From positions 16,236,501 through 16,300,500 of the forward strand of contig CM060887.1 in NCBI GenBank assembly GCA_030762935.1: a DNA stretch of 64,000 bases, written 5' to 3'. Under the pieces are notes generated by a model. The model did no database searches. It was given only the letters and a program-made list of their open reading frames with translations, and was not told where the DNA came from. Every line of letters starts with the position of its first letter. Within the stretch, counting starts at the first letter, position 1. Below are positions 1-10,122 of the stretch, piece after piece. Origin of the DNA: Hymenopus coronatus (lineage: Eukaryota > Arthropoda > Insecta > Mantodea > Hymenopodidae). The position numbers and the translations under genes were made by a program.

Positions 1-927
1 TCGTATCGCATCCCTGGAAGATACTAAACTTAAATACCAAGTTTGGTATTTTACCGACTTTTCGTTTTTGAGTTATCGTGTTCACAGACACACACACACA
101 CACACACGGACCTTTTTGTGAAAATGCTTTTTTTGGATATTGGGGACCCTAAAACATATATTTCCGGTGAAATCTCGGTATCGAATTTTTGGTGGAGTGC
201 AATACTTTCTCTATACACTATGTACATAGTGCGTATGGAGAAAGTAAAAACGGTAAACTCTACATTAAAGCCGTGAGTGACAAATTATGTTTTAACGATA
301 TCTACATTTTTTGTGCAGTAAGTTTTTGTCTATCTCTTACACGATTCATCGTTATGCAAAATACTGCAAAACTCGTTCAGAATAAAGAACTCTTCAAAGT
401 CTATTCCCAGAAAATTAAAATATACATTTTATTTGCAATGTAAATGTCCTTAATATACGGTATTATAATAAAAAAAATCGTTAGAGCCATATTTGATAGG
501 GGGGGGGGGGATTATGTAAAGAATTGTTTGTGGTAGGGGGATTTTCTTGAAAATCTTCGTGTCGCATACTTTAAATATATTAAACACAAGTACCAAGTTT
601 CGTATCTAACGTTTTAAGCTATGCTGTTCACATACACGCACGCGTTGACCTTTTTCTATTTTTTTCAGACTCAAGGAACCTAATAACATATTTTCCGGTG
701 AAATTTCGACGTCGAATTTTGTTGGTGGAATACAATACCTTCTCTAGCTATTATGTACATTGTATGTACATACGTGCTAGAGAACGTAGCCTTTTTAACT
801 CAGGGGATCTCAAAACATATTTCCGGTGAAATGTCGACATCAAATTTTTGGGTGGAATACTACTACTTGAAATACCTTCTCTAGCTACTATGTACTCTGA
901 ATGCACATACGGGCTAGAGAATGTAAA
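1..927 (-). repeat. Hairpin-ended repeat family F1, three adjoining copies
   Basis: Three partial copies (about 1-250, 250-790 and 790-927) lie in the same orientation. Each ends in a short palindrome, for example CTCTATACACTATGTACATA followed by its near reverse complement at 206-246. Before the palindrome comes a conserved arm containing 'TTTCCGGTGAAATCTCG' and 'GAATTTTTGGTGGAGTGCAA'. A CA run (86-107) and a G run (about 500-510) sit at the variable positions of the family. No coding potential is seen. Further copies occur at 4040-4560, 27005-27925, 29506-30345, 30360-30610, 35590-37640 (interrupted), 40855-41110 and 46975-47370. Confidence 0.75.
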
Positions 928-959
928 AATCTGCAGAAAAAATTTAGCATGTGTGACAA

Positions 960-1502
960 AACTAACACTCTCAGGTATTCAAGGATTGTCTTTATTTTAA
1001 AATCAGATTAGGTACTAAAATTGCATTATGATCACACCATTGGAAGTTGAAGAGAACATTCAATTGATTGGAGGGGACAACTCGCGCACTGCGACCTACA
1101 AATTGTGGGTAACACTCCCAGTAAAAATAGTTGAAAAGAGTGAGTAAAAAGAGGCCTCAAATAGCCCATAGAGATGCGCGAAGGTCAATAACATTTCCAG
1201 GTTCTTAGGCCTGTCCCACTACTGGTGCTGCACAGAGAGGATGCCCATTACACTCGCATGACCATACAGCTCTTTCTATGTCAACGCGGAGTACTCTTCC
1301 CTTTGAACATGCTCCCGCACATCCAATTGGTACTGCCATACACCGCGAATTAAGAAGCACGCTGAAAGATGAAAAGGAAACGTAATGAAGAGAAATCGTG
1401 ATGGATTAGAAACCATCCAAGCATTCACCTACCGAGTCTGGGGAAACCATTGGGTCAGGGTGAGTAATCGCCAAGCATCGAATGCGATATCTCTTGAAAT
1501 AG
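960..1502. other. No recognisable feature
   Basis: Slightly higher GC than its surroundings and without convincing coding signal. It may be the upstream part of the retrotransposon that follows, but I see nothing that proves it. Confidence 0.3.
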
Positions 1503-1559
1503 GCTTTATTATAAAGTGTTAACAGTGTTAAATGAAAAGGAACATGTCGGTGGAATCTT

Positions 1560-3270
1560 TTGTGGCCTAGCGATAGTTTTGACTGTGTGAATCATGAGAT
1601 TCGGATAGCAAAACTACATTTCTATGGAATAAAGAATAACATATTAAATTGGTTCATTTCATACCTAGAGAAGAGAAAACAAAGGGTTGAAATTAATAAC
1701 TCCAATGGGTATCAAAATAGTGCTTCAGAATGGAAATCAGTAAAAGATGGTGTGCCTCAGGGATCAATCTTAGGGCCTCTCTTGTTCTTTGTTTACATAA
1801 ATGACCTCCCATTATACATTAACTGTATTGCAAGTATTTATTTATTCGCAGATGACTAGTGTTCTAGTAACAAGTAAAGGTTTCAATGACTGTGTAGTAA
1901 CATTAAACTATGTTCAAAATTGTATGTCAAATTGGTTCAAAGCAAACAAACTCTCAGTAAACCTTGAAAAAACAAAAACAATTAAATTTATAACTACTCG
2001 CTCTCCACAAACACACATAGAAATAGGAATTAATGATACATTGTTAGAACAGCTAAATGAAGTCAAATTTCTTGGCCTTGCAGATAAGCATTTGGACTGG
2101 AAGTCACATATTAGCTACATCACATCTAAACTTAGCTCATGTTATGCTGAGCACGGGTTAAGTTTCACTCAATCGATACACTTAAATTGGTGTACTTTGC
2201 CTACTTCAACTCCATCATCGAGTATGGAATAATATTCTGGGGTAATTCAGTGGATAGTAAATGCATATTCTGGATACAGAAGAAAGCTATACGGATAATC
2301 TGTAATGCTGATAGCAGACAGTCATGCAGAGAACTATTTAAAAAAATTGGCATACTCACCTTACCTTGTGTTTATATAAAATCAATTTTAAAATTCTATG
2401 CAGTTAATCGACATTTTATAACAAACATGGATATTCATAACATTAAACTAAACAAATTAGACTGCATCCGTGGTCGAGTGGTCAGCGAGCTGACTTCTCA
2501 CCCGGAGGTCCCGGGGAATTTTTCTTTAACCAGATTTATTCCCTATCCCCCACAGAGTCTGGAAGTATGAATGTAAGAGTGAATGTGCGTATATATTAGT
2601 AATATAATAATGATTAACCTAATGTTCTAACCTACAGTAATACGAGTTTCACAAGTCAAAGTATGACCATTGAAACAATAAAAAAAAAAAAAATAAAAAA
2701 AAAATAAAAAAAAAAAAATCGGCCCAATGCCAATCTTCGTTGCTTTCAGAAAGGTGTATATTATGAAACAATCCCCAGGATTCTCAAAGAAAATGTTGGA
2801 AATTTCAGGGCTTTTAAGGCCTCTCTTAAGGAGTACCAAAAATAAATAATTCTGTAGAAGAATATTTAAATGATAAATCTGTCTGACAATACTGTCAACA
2901 ATTTATAAGTATTGCATTTTGTATGAGTGTTTTATATTCAAATAATACTGATGTATACTTTGACTTGCACGAATGTGTCAAACGAGTTTATAGTATTTAG
3001 CAACGATAGTGCATAATTGCATAATTGTAAATTTTTTCATTGGAAATTCTATAACATATTTGTAAATAGTATTGCAATTTGTTGACATTTATGAAGAGTA
3101 CATAATACAATAATCATATTTTAGTTTTATATAATTACTAGTAGTAACTATTATGTCGATAATTAGACGGCTATCATCTGACATTACATTAGTGTTACAT
3201 ATAATGAAATTATATTTATTCATACATTTAACACTAATTTTTATACTCTTTGTTTTTATGTGATTGAAAA
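1560..3270 (+). pseudogene. Non-LTR retrotransposon reverse transcriptase, broken and SINE-interrupted
   Basis: The 3' part of a LINE ORF2 in several frames. The stretch 1560-1859 reads 'FDCVNHEI' and 'VPQGSILGPLLF' and ends at the catalytic 'FADD'. The frame then shifts at about 1855 and continues through 'NKLSVNLEKTKT' (1801-2232), and shifts again to '[20 protein letters not shown]' (2187-2462). A SINE is inserted at 2463-2718. The C-terminal end resumes after it (about 2727-2850, 'KGVYYETIPRILKE' in one frame). The tail ends at an A-run near 3268-3287. The order of RT motifs is that of jockey/CR1-like insect LINEs; the clade is not certain. It cannot make a functional enzyme because of at least two frameshifts and the insertion. 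Confidence 0.85.
2463..2718 (+). mobile_element. tRNA-derived SINE (family B)
   Basis: The 5' head looks like tRNA, with an A-box-like 'GTGGTCGAGTGGTCAGCGAG', and a long A-rich tail ends the element. A second copy in inverse orientation lies at about 23770-24052 and shares the head, the 'GTCTGGAAGTATG' block and the 'GAAACAATA' end. It is inserted in the C-terminal coding part of the LINE at 1560-3270. Confidence 0.8.
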
Positions 3271-3289
3271 AAAAAAAAAAAAAAAAGGA

Positions 3290-4040
3290 AGTTCATGTGC
3301 TTTTATAAGACCACATTAAGTATAGTAGAGGCCTCAAATACAAATAGTGCGATTATATGTCTATTCTGCTGTTTTTGTAACCCAAGCTTTAAGCATGTGC
3401 TTTATACATTTTTTTCCATTGTATATAAACATATGTCTTAACAAGTTCTATGTTCAGTGGCCTCCTGTCCTAAACCAACCTGCAGAATGCTTTCTAATCT
3501 AATCTACGAGTGTCACCGCGACGTCACATCGCTCGATATATTAAGTTACTGGAAACCTACGGGTGAAAGGGATAATGCCGCAGACCTCAACAAAAGGGGC
3601 CGAAAGGCAGGGTAACCGTTTTTACGGAATGTAATTGGGAAGATATCGCTTGAGCCATTCAGTAGGGTGGAGAAGATGGGTCTAGCTTTTGTTCGTGCCT
3701 CAGATAGAATGCTAAACTAAAAAGTCTGATGTAACTTTCTCTACATCTCTGTAACAAACTATGTTAATAAGCTTATTCTTCTATCTACTTGATGCTAATC
3801 AACTTAAATACTAGCAGAAACTGACTCATTACTTAGTTCCTTATAAATAGAAGGGATATAAGGAAATAAACTAGGCTAAACCGACAGTCAAATGTTTTAA
3901 AGTGAGGTTGCAATGTGATTGAAATCCGTTACTTTGCATAGCCAGAAGTTGACAAATTCCCGTATGAGGAAAGTTTTAAGTATTTTAAAAATGAAACCAA
4001 TAACAAGCAATATCTCAAAAAGGGCCGACTACACGAAAAA
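3290..4040. other. Unassigned, probably LINE 3' sequence and unique DNA
   Basis: No coding region, RNA gene or repeat shared within the window was recognised here. Confidence 0.3.
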
Positions 4041-4560
4041 AATGTATAGTGCATAAATTATGTGTTTTAGGTAGATTTACATTTTGTGCAGTAGGTTTTT
4101 ATCTATCTCTTACAGTTTACCAGTTATGCCAAATTCAGAAAAAATTATCCAGAATAAAGAGTGGCTATTCCCAGATAATTCAATATATACATTTTATTTG
4201 TCATATACATTTCTTAAAAAGAGATTTTAATCAAAATAGAGCCATTTTGAGAAAATCAAAAATTGTGAATTTTTTTCCATGTAAACGGTATTCATCGGTG
4301 GGGGGAATGTCTTCAAAATATTCGTGTCGCATTCTTGGAAGATAACAGAACTTAAATATCAAGTTTAGTATTAACGGACTTCGTTTTTGAGCTATGCTGT
4401 CCACAGATATATGGACATGTTTTTAAAAATGCTTTTGTTGGATTCAGGGTGTCCGAAAACATGCCTTTCCAGTGAAATCTCGGTAACAAATTTTTGGGTG
4501 CACTACAATAATTTCTCTATACATTATGTACATAGTACGTGTAGAGAAAGTAATAAAAGG
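4040..4560 (-). repeat. Hairpin-ended repeat family F1 copy
   Basis: Shares the 'TTCGTGTCGCATTCTTGGAA' block (4319 on), a short G run (about 4291-4296), the arm, and a terminal palindrome around 'CTCTATACATTATGTACATA' (4515-4553) with the 1-927 copies. Its spacer has only a short 'ATATATGG' at the position where other copies carry long microsatellites. Confidence 0.75.
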
Positions 4561-5255
4561 GTATGAATTGTGTTGGAAATTTTAATTATTCCTCAATGGA
4601 ATGCTGAATGTCAGTATGCACTCAGCATTTTGTATGGTCTTCTCTTCTGAAATGCAGCAGCATCAATGTGGTTAGAGAACGAAAAGCACTACTGAATGAT
4701 TTAGAAAGTGTGCATAAAGTAAACTGTTTCCATCTGTATTTCCACCTTTGTTGACTAATACCAGGAATCCTATTTCAAAGATTCAAACTAAGAAGCACAT
4801 AGAATAATTAACATATAGAAAATGTTAGCGTCTTCGTTCTCTAATATGCTCACCAAGGGAATGGACGACAGATTTTGCTACCGTTATATAAGCAAAGTAT
4901 AGTTAGTCTTGTCTTGACATTTCGCCCCTTGTGAGACTCTTAACACTTTTGCTCTATTCCGAGTCATCCATTTTTTTAAAGTATTTTTGAAGTAGAAGAT
5001 ATATCCTATCTTCAGAGTTGAGAGGTTGCCTTCATCTGACTTCCTGGTAACTTAAGCTGTAGGAGATAATCCTTTCATCCCTTTCAAGAGTGGTCCAATA
5101 TATATTCTCTCGTTCCAAAATCTGTCCAGATTCGTTCCTAGTAATTGGTCGATAATTCAGAGTAGCTTTATTTCTCAGAAGGAATATGCTCAGCTCTTCC
5201 GCACTGATCTGAGAGTGATCCAGTACTTCTCTAACACGATGATTTGTTTTGTTTG

Positions 5256-5358
5256 TGCGCCCCTGCGCCGCTTTGTCCACCACGAATCTCACATAAAGTC
5301 GCCTGGGATAGATTCGGGCCGCCTTGGTGAGAACGAGTGTTCTAACCACTCGGCCACA
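5256..5358 (-). mobile_element. SINE family A, truncated copy
   Basis: Contains 'CCGCTTTGTCCACCACGAAT' and the complement of the A-box 'TGGCCGAGTGGTTAGA' at the tRNA-like head. About half the length of the copies at 8882-9099 and 42841-43068. It disrupts the integrase of the BEL/Pao remnant. Confidence 0.8.
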
Positions 5359-5924
5359 TATTGTTTGAAGAAACCCTTTATGGGTTCCCACCATTCTCCC
5401 AACCAAGCCGCTCTTGCTGCAATAAACTTCTATGTGATGCTATGTTGGGAGAGATACTGGGAAGTTGTTGGGCATTCTATTGCATCAAATACCTCTATTT
5501 GCTCTATGCTGACTACTTGTAAGGTTTTTGCATTGTCAGGAGTTTATGCAATGAGATAACTCACATGTTCCCGCGTACCAGTATAAGGTCATTACTAAAA
5601 ATGAGAAGTTTGTGCAGTTTGTCGTCATATGAAATGTGATCAGAAAAATATATAGCTGTAAGTTCAGGATTGTGTAGGCCTGCAAAGCGTACGGTCTGAA
5701 AGTTAGAAATGCAATACTCCGTCATTTTCGTAACAAAGCATTTAATTTCAAACCTTTGCTTAGTAACCGTTACTGTAGGTAAATACCTATCAATACACGT
5801 CTGTTCACTGTTTTGATTCTGAATGCCTGTATTCGTTCATATTGTTGGAATAGGACGGCAGGTGGTACATATCCTATTTAAAGGGGAGTTTGAATCTCAA
5901 TTAGGGAGTTAAAAGATTTTCCAG

Positions 5925-6056
5925 GGGTTTCACTTATCCTGAGAAAATTAATATCGAGTAAATCTTAAGTTCCATGGACCGAGCTCAATTAGGTATTGTT
6001 TCACCTATTTCATTCATCGTCCAGTATGACCTACCAGATTAAAGGACGTTTAATTA
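5925..6056 (+). mobile_element. SINE family D, 3' part
   Basis: Shares 'TTATCCTGAGAA', 'CTCCATGGACC'-like, 'TTTCACC..TTTCATTCAT' and 'TATGACC..CA..TTAAAG' blocks with the full copy at 23047-23259. The tRNA-like head is missing. Confidence 0.6.
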
Positions 6057-6793
6057 TAACAAAAATCGATTGCACTTTTTTTGAGTGCGCCGACCTTAGT
6101 TGTTTACTCGTCAGTCCAACTACGCACGCTGTCGAATCAGCGCATATTTTCTAGCGTACACAAATTCCTCATATGTAATCGTTACAAACGTTTCGGCACT
6201 CATGATCGACAACAGTTCGGATGGAATGTTCTAGTTTTCGCTCAGGCGAAGAGCGCGGTTTGGGATTTCTGGAGTGTCGTACCTGATTTTACATATAATG
6301 GACCTGCAACAAATATAATAGCTAATGGACTGTTAGGGCGTGCCCTATCTGATGGTAAAAGCGCTTCTATTTCATTGCAAGCAAAACCTAAACTCTTTCT
6401 TGATCTTCTGCCGGCCTCTGATAATCTAAAGTTGGTTGTGAAGTTCTTTCAACACAATCAGAGGCCTACGTGATGAAGTCTGATATGCATAAGTTTAATT
6501 ATGAAAGGAACAAAACGATGTAAACCATGAAGCAATATTGGGTGCTGTGCGTTTTCAGTGAGGTCAGCGAGCTGTATTCTGTCCTCGAGACGAAGTAGGT
6601 CGTTCTTAATATAAGGTTGAAATGAACTATATTAGGAGATTTGTGAACCATATAAGTGCGGTTAGTTCATCAGGGTGTTCTTATACTTTACGAATCCAGT
6701 AATTCTTAACATTGTTGAGTTCAATGGCGTTGAAATATCCACATCGTCTGCTCTTCTACTTGAGTATCTTAATAAATCTGAGGAATACGACTG

Positions 6794-7460
6794 TCACTTC
6801 ACTTCACGTGGCAGTCTGTAGCTGCTGAACTTCTTGATACCTACCCAGAAGTGGTTCCCAAGTACTTGAGTTTTCTTCCTTTGATCTGGCATGTGTAATT
6901 GCAGTACGTATATCTTTCGGCCAAGATGTAGGATCGAATAAACCACTTCGATTCGCTCCATGCCTGGCGGAACGTAGTGTATCAGCTGAAAGTTCTCTGG
7001 AAACACCTGCAGGATTGTCGTCACTGGCTTGGTGTGGTGGAGGTGAGTATTTCTGTAACTATTCTAGAGAAATATCTTTCAACAGTTCGGATCGCTACAG
7101 ATCCAATCCAGCATAACTGCCAAATCGCTCCAAAGAGGGATTGCAATAGCATCAAGTGCTGTCTCGTTGCATAAGTAGACAAGCATTCTTGCACCAAAAA
7201 GAGCGGCCAAGAATTCTAATATTTGGAGTTGCCCCTTCTTTATTGCCGCTAATCTGGTCTTGCTGATTCCAAATGTGCAGAACAGCCTTAAAAAATAAGC
7301 AAACTCACATACATCACTTGCTCCATAAACTCTTTCGGGTGCGTCGCAAAAAAGTAAATAGATTCAATTTTTAAAAAATATAGGTGAGGTTTGCTGATGA
7401 TGCAGGCATGCCTAACCATTTCGGTATTCTAAATGAGTGCAGGCAATAGAGTTTGGATAT
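6794..7460 (-). pseudogene. BEL/Pao pol remnant (RT to RNase H region)
   Basis: The - strand reads 'FRIPKWLGMPASSANLT' near 7380-7440, resembling the 'PRWL...' segment that opens the RNase H part of BEL/Pao polyproteins. It is followed near 6900-7000 by 'NPAGVSRELSADTLRSARHG', the decayed form of the family's 'NPAD..SRG' motif. Several frame changes separate them. The likeness is by eye. Confidence 0.6.
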
Positions 7461-7469
7461 CTAGGACTG

Positions 7470-8870
7470 CCATCTCCGTGTAAGTCGATATAATTTCATC
7501 CCACTGTAGTCTTAGAGATAAGATATCCTAGAATAGCATTTTACCTATGAAAAGTAACTTATAGAATCATAAAACTATCTTTGCTTTTAAGGATATGGCG
7601 TTTAGCTAAGGTTCTATTGGTAAGATCACCAAGATTCTTGCAAGTAATGCAGAACTGCTCTGAGATGAATCCCAGTGCGTGCCTAAATCTGAAATATATT
7701 TTTGTAATTTTGTTTCCTATGGTCTCCAAATGCTTCTTAGTGTTTCTCAATTTGGAGCCCATTGCAACAATTTTGTTTGATATTTGAAACACTCCAATCA
7801 ATTCATAGTATATAGTAACCGCCTGATTTTAATCATCTGCGCTTACATATCCGAGAGGAAAGATTTGTCAGTAAGTTCTGTTGCTCAGAGGTAGCTGTCG
7901 TAATAGAGTGGTGATACTTCTAGCATCGTTGTCGAAAACAGAAACGGGCTACTAGTAAGTTCGAGAGGTAGACTGCTAAAGTGGTATGAATAACTTGGTC
8001 CGAAGGAATCAAGCGTCCTGTTTCATTCTTCTCAATGCTATACCACAGGAACCTCGTACAATTTGTCGTTCTCGTTCTCGTGGACCCCGCCGGCGCCGCA
8101 AATAACGGCGTTTCATTGTAAGCGAGGCCTCAATAATACACCAAATATTTCAGGCAATATGTTAGGTCCTATATTGAAGATGTCATTTAGCGATTGAAGA
8201 GCACGTTCATGTGAAGGGGCATAAACACAAACTTCCATTTCGTAGTCAATTCTTTGTTTCTTTCTTTTCACTGCACGATGAAATAGATAATGTTTTGGTA
8301 TCTAAAACAAAGTGCTGGTTCTACCTGTCTGTTTGGAATTTAGTCAAGCATAAGATTGTAGTAAATGACCGTGAAAACATTGTTTGAAATATTTTCTCCA
8401 AAGTTTGAAATTTATTTACTGCAGTTTACCAATTGCGCGTGGGAAAAATCTTTATTTGGGGGAAGTGAGACTTTCTTCGGCTGGTTTAAGGTTATATATT
8501 GTAATTTGTCGACAATTGCGACAGCCTTTGTACTAAGATCACAATTTTACGCTACTCTAATAACTATGGTCTCTAAGCTCACAGATCATCATCAGGCGGT
8601 CATCGGATATTTAGTGAAATGTGATGTACTTTGGTGTCACAGATTAAGCAACTACAGCCAAGGAACCAAACGAGAAATGATGGAATCAAGACTAGTGAAA
8701 TGTGTGATGTTTCAGATGCTGCGTTTTTACAATCTTCCAGTAATGGTTTGCGCCGATCAGTTGCTCAATGGGAAAGTGTTCTTAACCGCTGTTTGGATAG
8801 CCCAAAATTAGTTTCTAACTGCAGAGGAGTTTTCATAATGCAAAATTGTAGGATAAGTGGAAAATATTAT
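7470..8870 (-). other. Probable BEL/Pao pol interior, unresolved
   Basis: This lies between recognised gag and pol remnants and should contain protease and reverse transcriptase. I could not confirm their motifs. One - strand open stretch (7559-7801) is not recognised. The + strand open frames here are overlapping chance frames. Confidence 0.35.
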
Positions 8871-8881
8871 CTTTATCTGAA

Positions 8882-9099
8882 TTTTTTATAGTGTTTAGCG
8901 CCCCCTTTTACTACTTGTAGCACCGCAGGCGACGACACTGGTGATACATGGAATGAAGATGGAGCACCGGTGGAATGCGAAGAATCCGGAGAAAACCCGT
9001 CCCTGTGCCGCTTTGTCCACCACAAATCTCACATGCGGTCGCTTGGGGCCGTCTAGGTGAGAGACGAGTGCTCTAACCATTCGGCCACGGCGCGGCCCC
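8882..9099 (-). mobile_element. SINE family A copy with 12-bp target duplication
   Basis: Flanked by the perfect direct repeat TCTTTATCTGAA (8870-8881 and 9100-9111). On the - strand it starts with a tRNA-like head (A-box 'TGGCCGAATGGTTAGAG'), then the body 'GGACAAAGCGGCACAGGG', and ends with an A-run. It is inserted between the gag and pol remnants of the BEL/Pao element. Confidence 0.9.
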
Positions 9100-9387
9100 T
9101 CTTTATCTGAAATGCAGTAATGGAAACTTGTAAGTTTTTGAGAAACCCAAGAATGTCAAAGGAACGATTTTACGAAAAGCTGTTGTGAAGAGATGGGTTT
9201 GAATGCTGATACTGATGGACGACGGCCTCCAGATTAAGTAGAGTGATTAGGGTAGTATTGATGAAGATTGGTTGACTTTCTGTATCCCAAATAGATGTAA
9301 TGAGTTCAGATTGATCCGTCAGACCTTAGATCCAAATACAACTGGTTTGCAAGTGTGTTACGTCTGATAACGTGGCATCTTTCTTCT

Positions 9388-9636
9388 CTACAGTAGTCTT
9401 ACTGGCTTGATTGGAGAGAGAAAGCGGAAGAATTCCGTCGTCGCTTCTATTACAAATTCATCTGCGATGAAACTGCATCTCCTGCAGTTCGCCTTGCTCC
9501 GTTTTAGGTAGTTGCTCATGCTGTGGTTTCGATCGAGGCAAAGAAAACATCCGTTTGCGGACTTCAGATTCTCTATTGATTGCTGAATGTTGGTGAAAGT
9601 GTTACAGTCTTGAGTCAGTGGCAAAGGAAGTCGCAA
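9388..9636 (-). pseudogene. BEL/Pao gag zinc-knuckle fragment
   Basis: An 82-residue open stretch with 'CFLCLDRNHSMSNYLKRSKA' followed by 'NCRRC'. The C-x2-C-x4-H spacing followed by a second Cys pair is typical of the gag of BEL/Pao elements, where the knuckles bind RNA. The expected third ligand of the first knuckle is Tyr here. Upstream gag sequence (9640-10122) is coding-like only in patches and then stops at the hAT insertion. Confidence 0.65.
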
Positions 9637-10114
9637 AATATATACAGTTGTTTTGATGCAATCTACTCAATAAATTCGATATTTAGTGCTTCTTGATTAA
9701 GGTATTTGAGAAGTTTTTCTAACCTCCGAAAAAATAAGATGTTCTTCTATTATTCGGTTATCTCCACTGCGTGCTTGAAGGATTTTCTTGGTCTTCTTCT
9801 GAACATTTGTTATGCTTGCTCCTCTTAAATAGTCGTTTTATTTCATACTCCAGGTATCCGAGCAAAAATATATGTTTATAGATAGTGGACAATATGGGTC
9901 TTTATCAATTGAAGATTTAGATTGCACTCAAAATCGTGGTCATGTTTCTACACCTCCTGTTTACCGTTCCAGCTTGCTGGGTGGAGTTTTATAGAATGGC
10001 GTATTGGTTCGGAAATTGTGCTAAGTTTGTGTTTGGGGTTGTATTTATAACTGAAGGACAAGCTAAAGATGACTTTTTCTCTATACATCTGGATAGTGCT
10101 ATTGTCGGAATGTA

Positions 10115-10122
10115 TTTAATAC
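10115..10122 (+). repeat. 8-bp target-site duplication, left copy
   Basis: TTTAATAC, identical to 13101-13108, flanks the hAT element. Eight base pairs is the diagnostic length for hAT. Confidence 0.95.

Larger units (their letters stand above)
5032..6600 (-). pseudogene. BEL/Pao integrase remnant
   Basis: On the - strand the region reads 'HPILLHGLHRFVPF' and 'KLMHIRLHHVG' (about 6480-6560), which corresponds to the integrase zinc-binding segment of BEL/Pao elements. Next come 'RPNSPLAIIFVAGPLYVKSG' (about 6280-6340), the start of the core domain, then 'GRMVGTHKGFLQTICG' and 'SAEELSIFLLRNKATLNYRP' (5110-5400), the conserved end of the domain. A SINE fragment (5256-5358) sits between the last two. 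In-frame stops and frame changes show it is dead. The assignment rests on the family's well-known motif order, not on a search. Confidence 0.75.
4600..10122 (-). mobile_element. Decayed BEL/Pao LTR retrotransposon, main part
   Basis: Read on the - strand this region carries, in order, a gag-like zinc knuckle (9388-9636), pol remnants including the RT/RNase H-side 'NPAGVSRELSADTL' (about 6900-7000), an integrase zinc-binding and core remnant (about 6250-6580) and an integrase C-terminal remnant (5032-5406). Frames change often. It is split by SINEs at 5256-5358 and 8882-9099, and the hAT transposon at 10123-13100 has jumped into it: coding-like sequence of the same strand resumes at 13109. LTRs could not be delimited by eye. 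Confidence 0.75.

Noticed and set aside
6081..6473. 130-codon + strand open frame with a plausible composition
   Set aside because: It is antisense to the BEL/Pao integrase remnant, whose motifs are on the - strand, and has no recognisable domain.
8365..8811. 148-codon + strand open frame
   Set aside because: Lies inside the - strand BEL/Pao remnant, matches nothing known, and overlaps another frame equally long; treated as chance.
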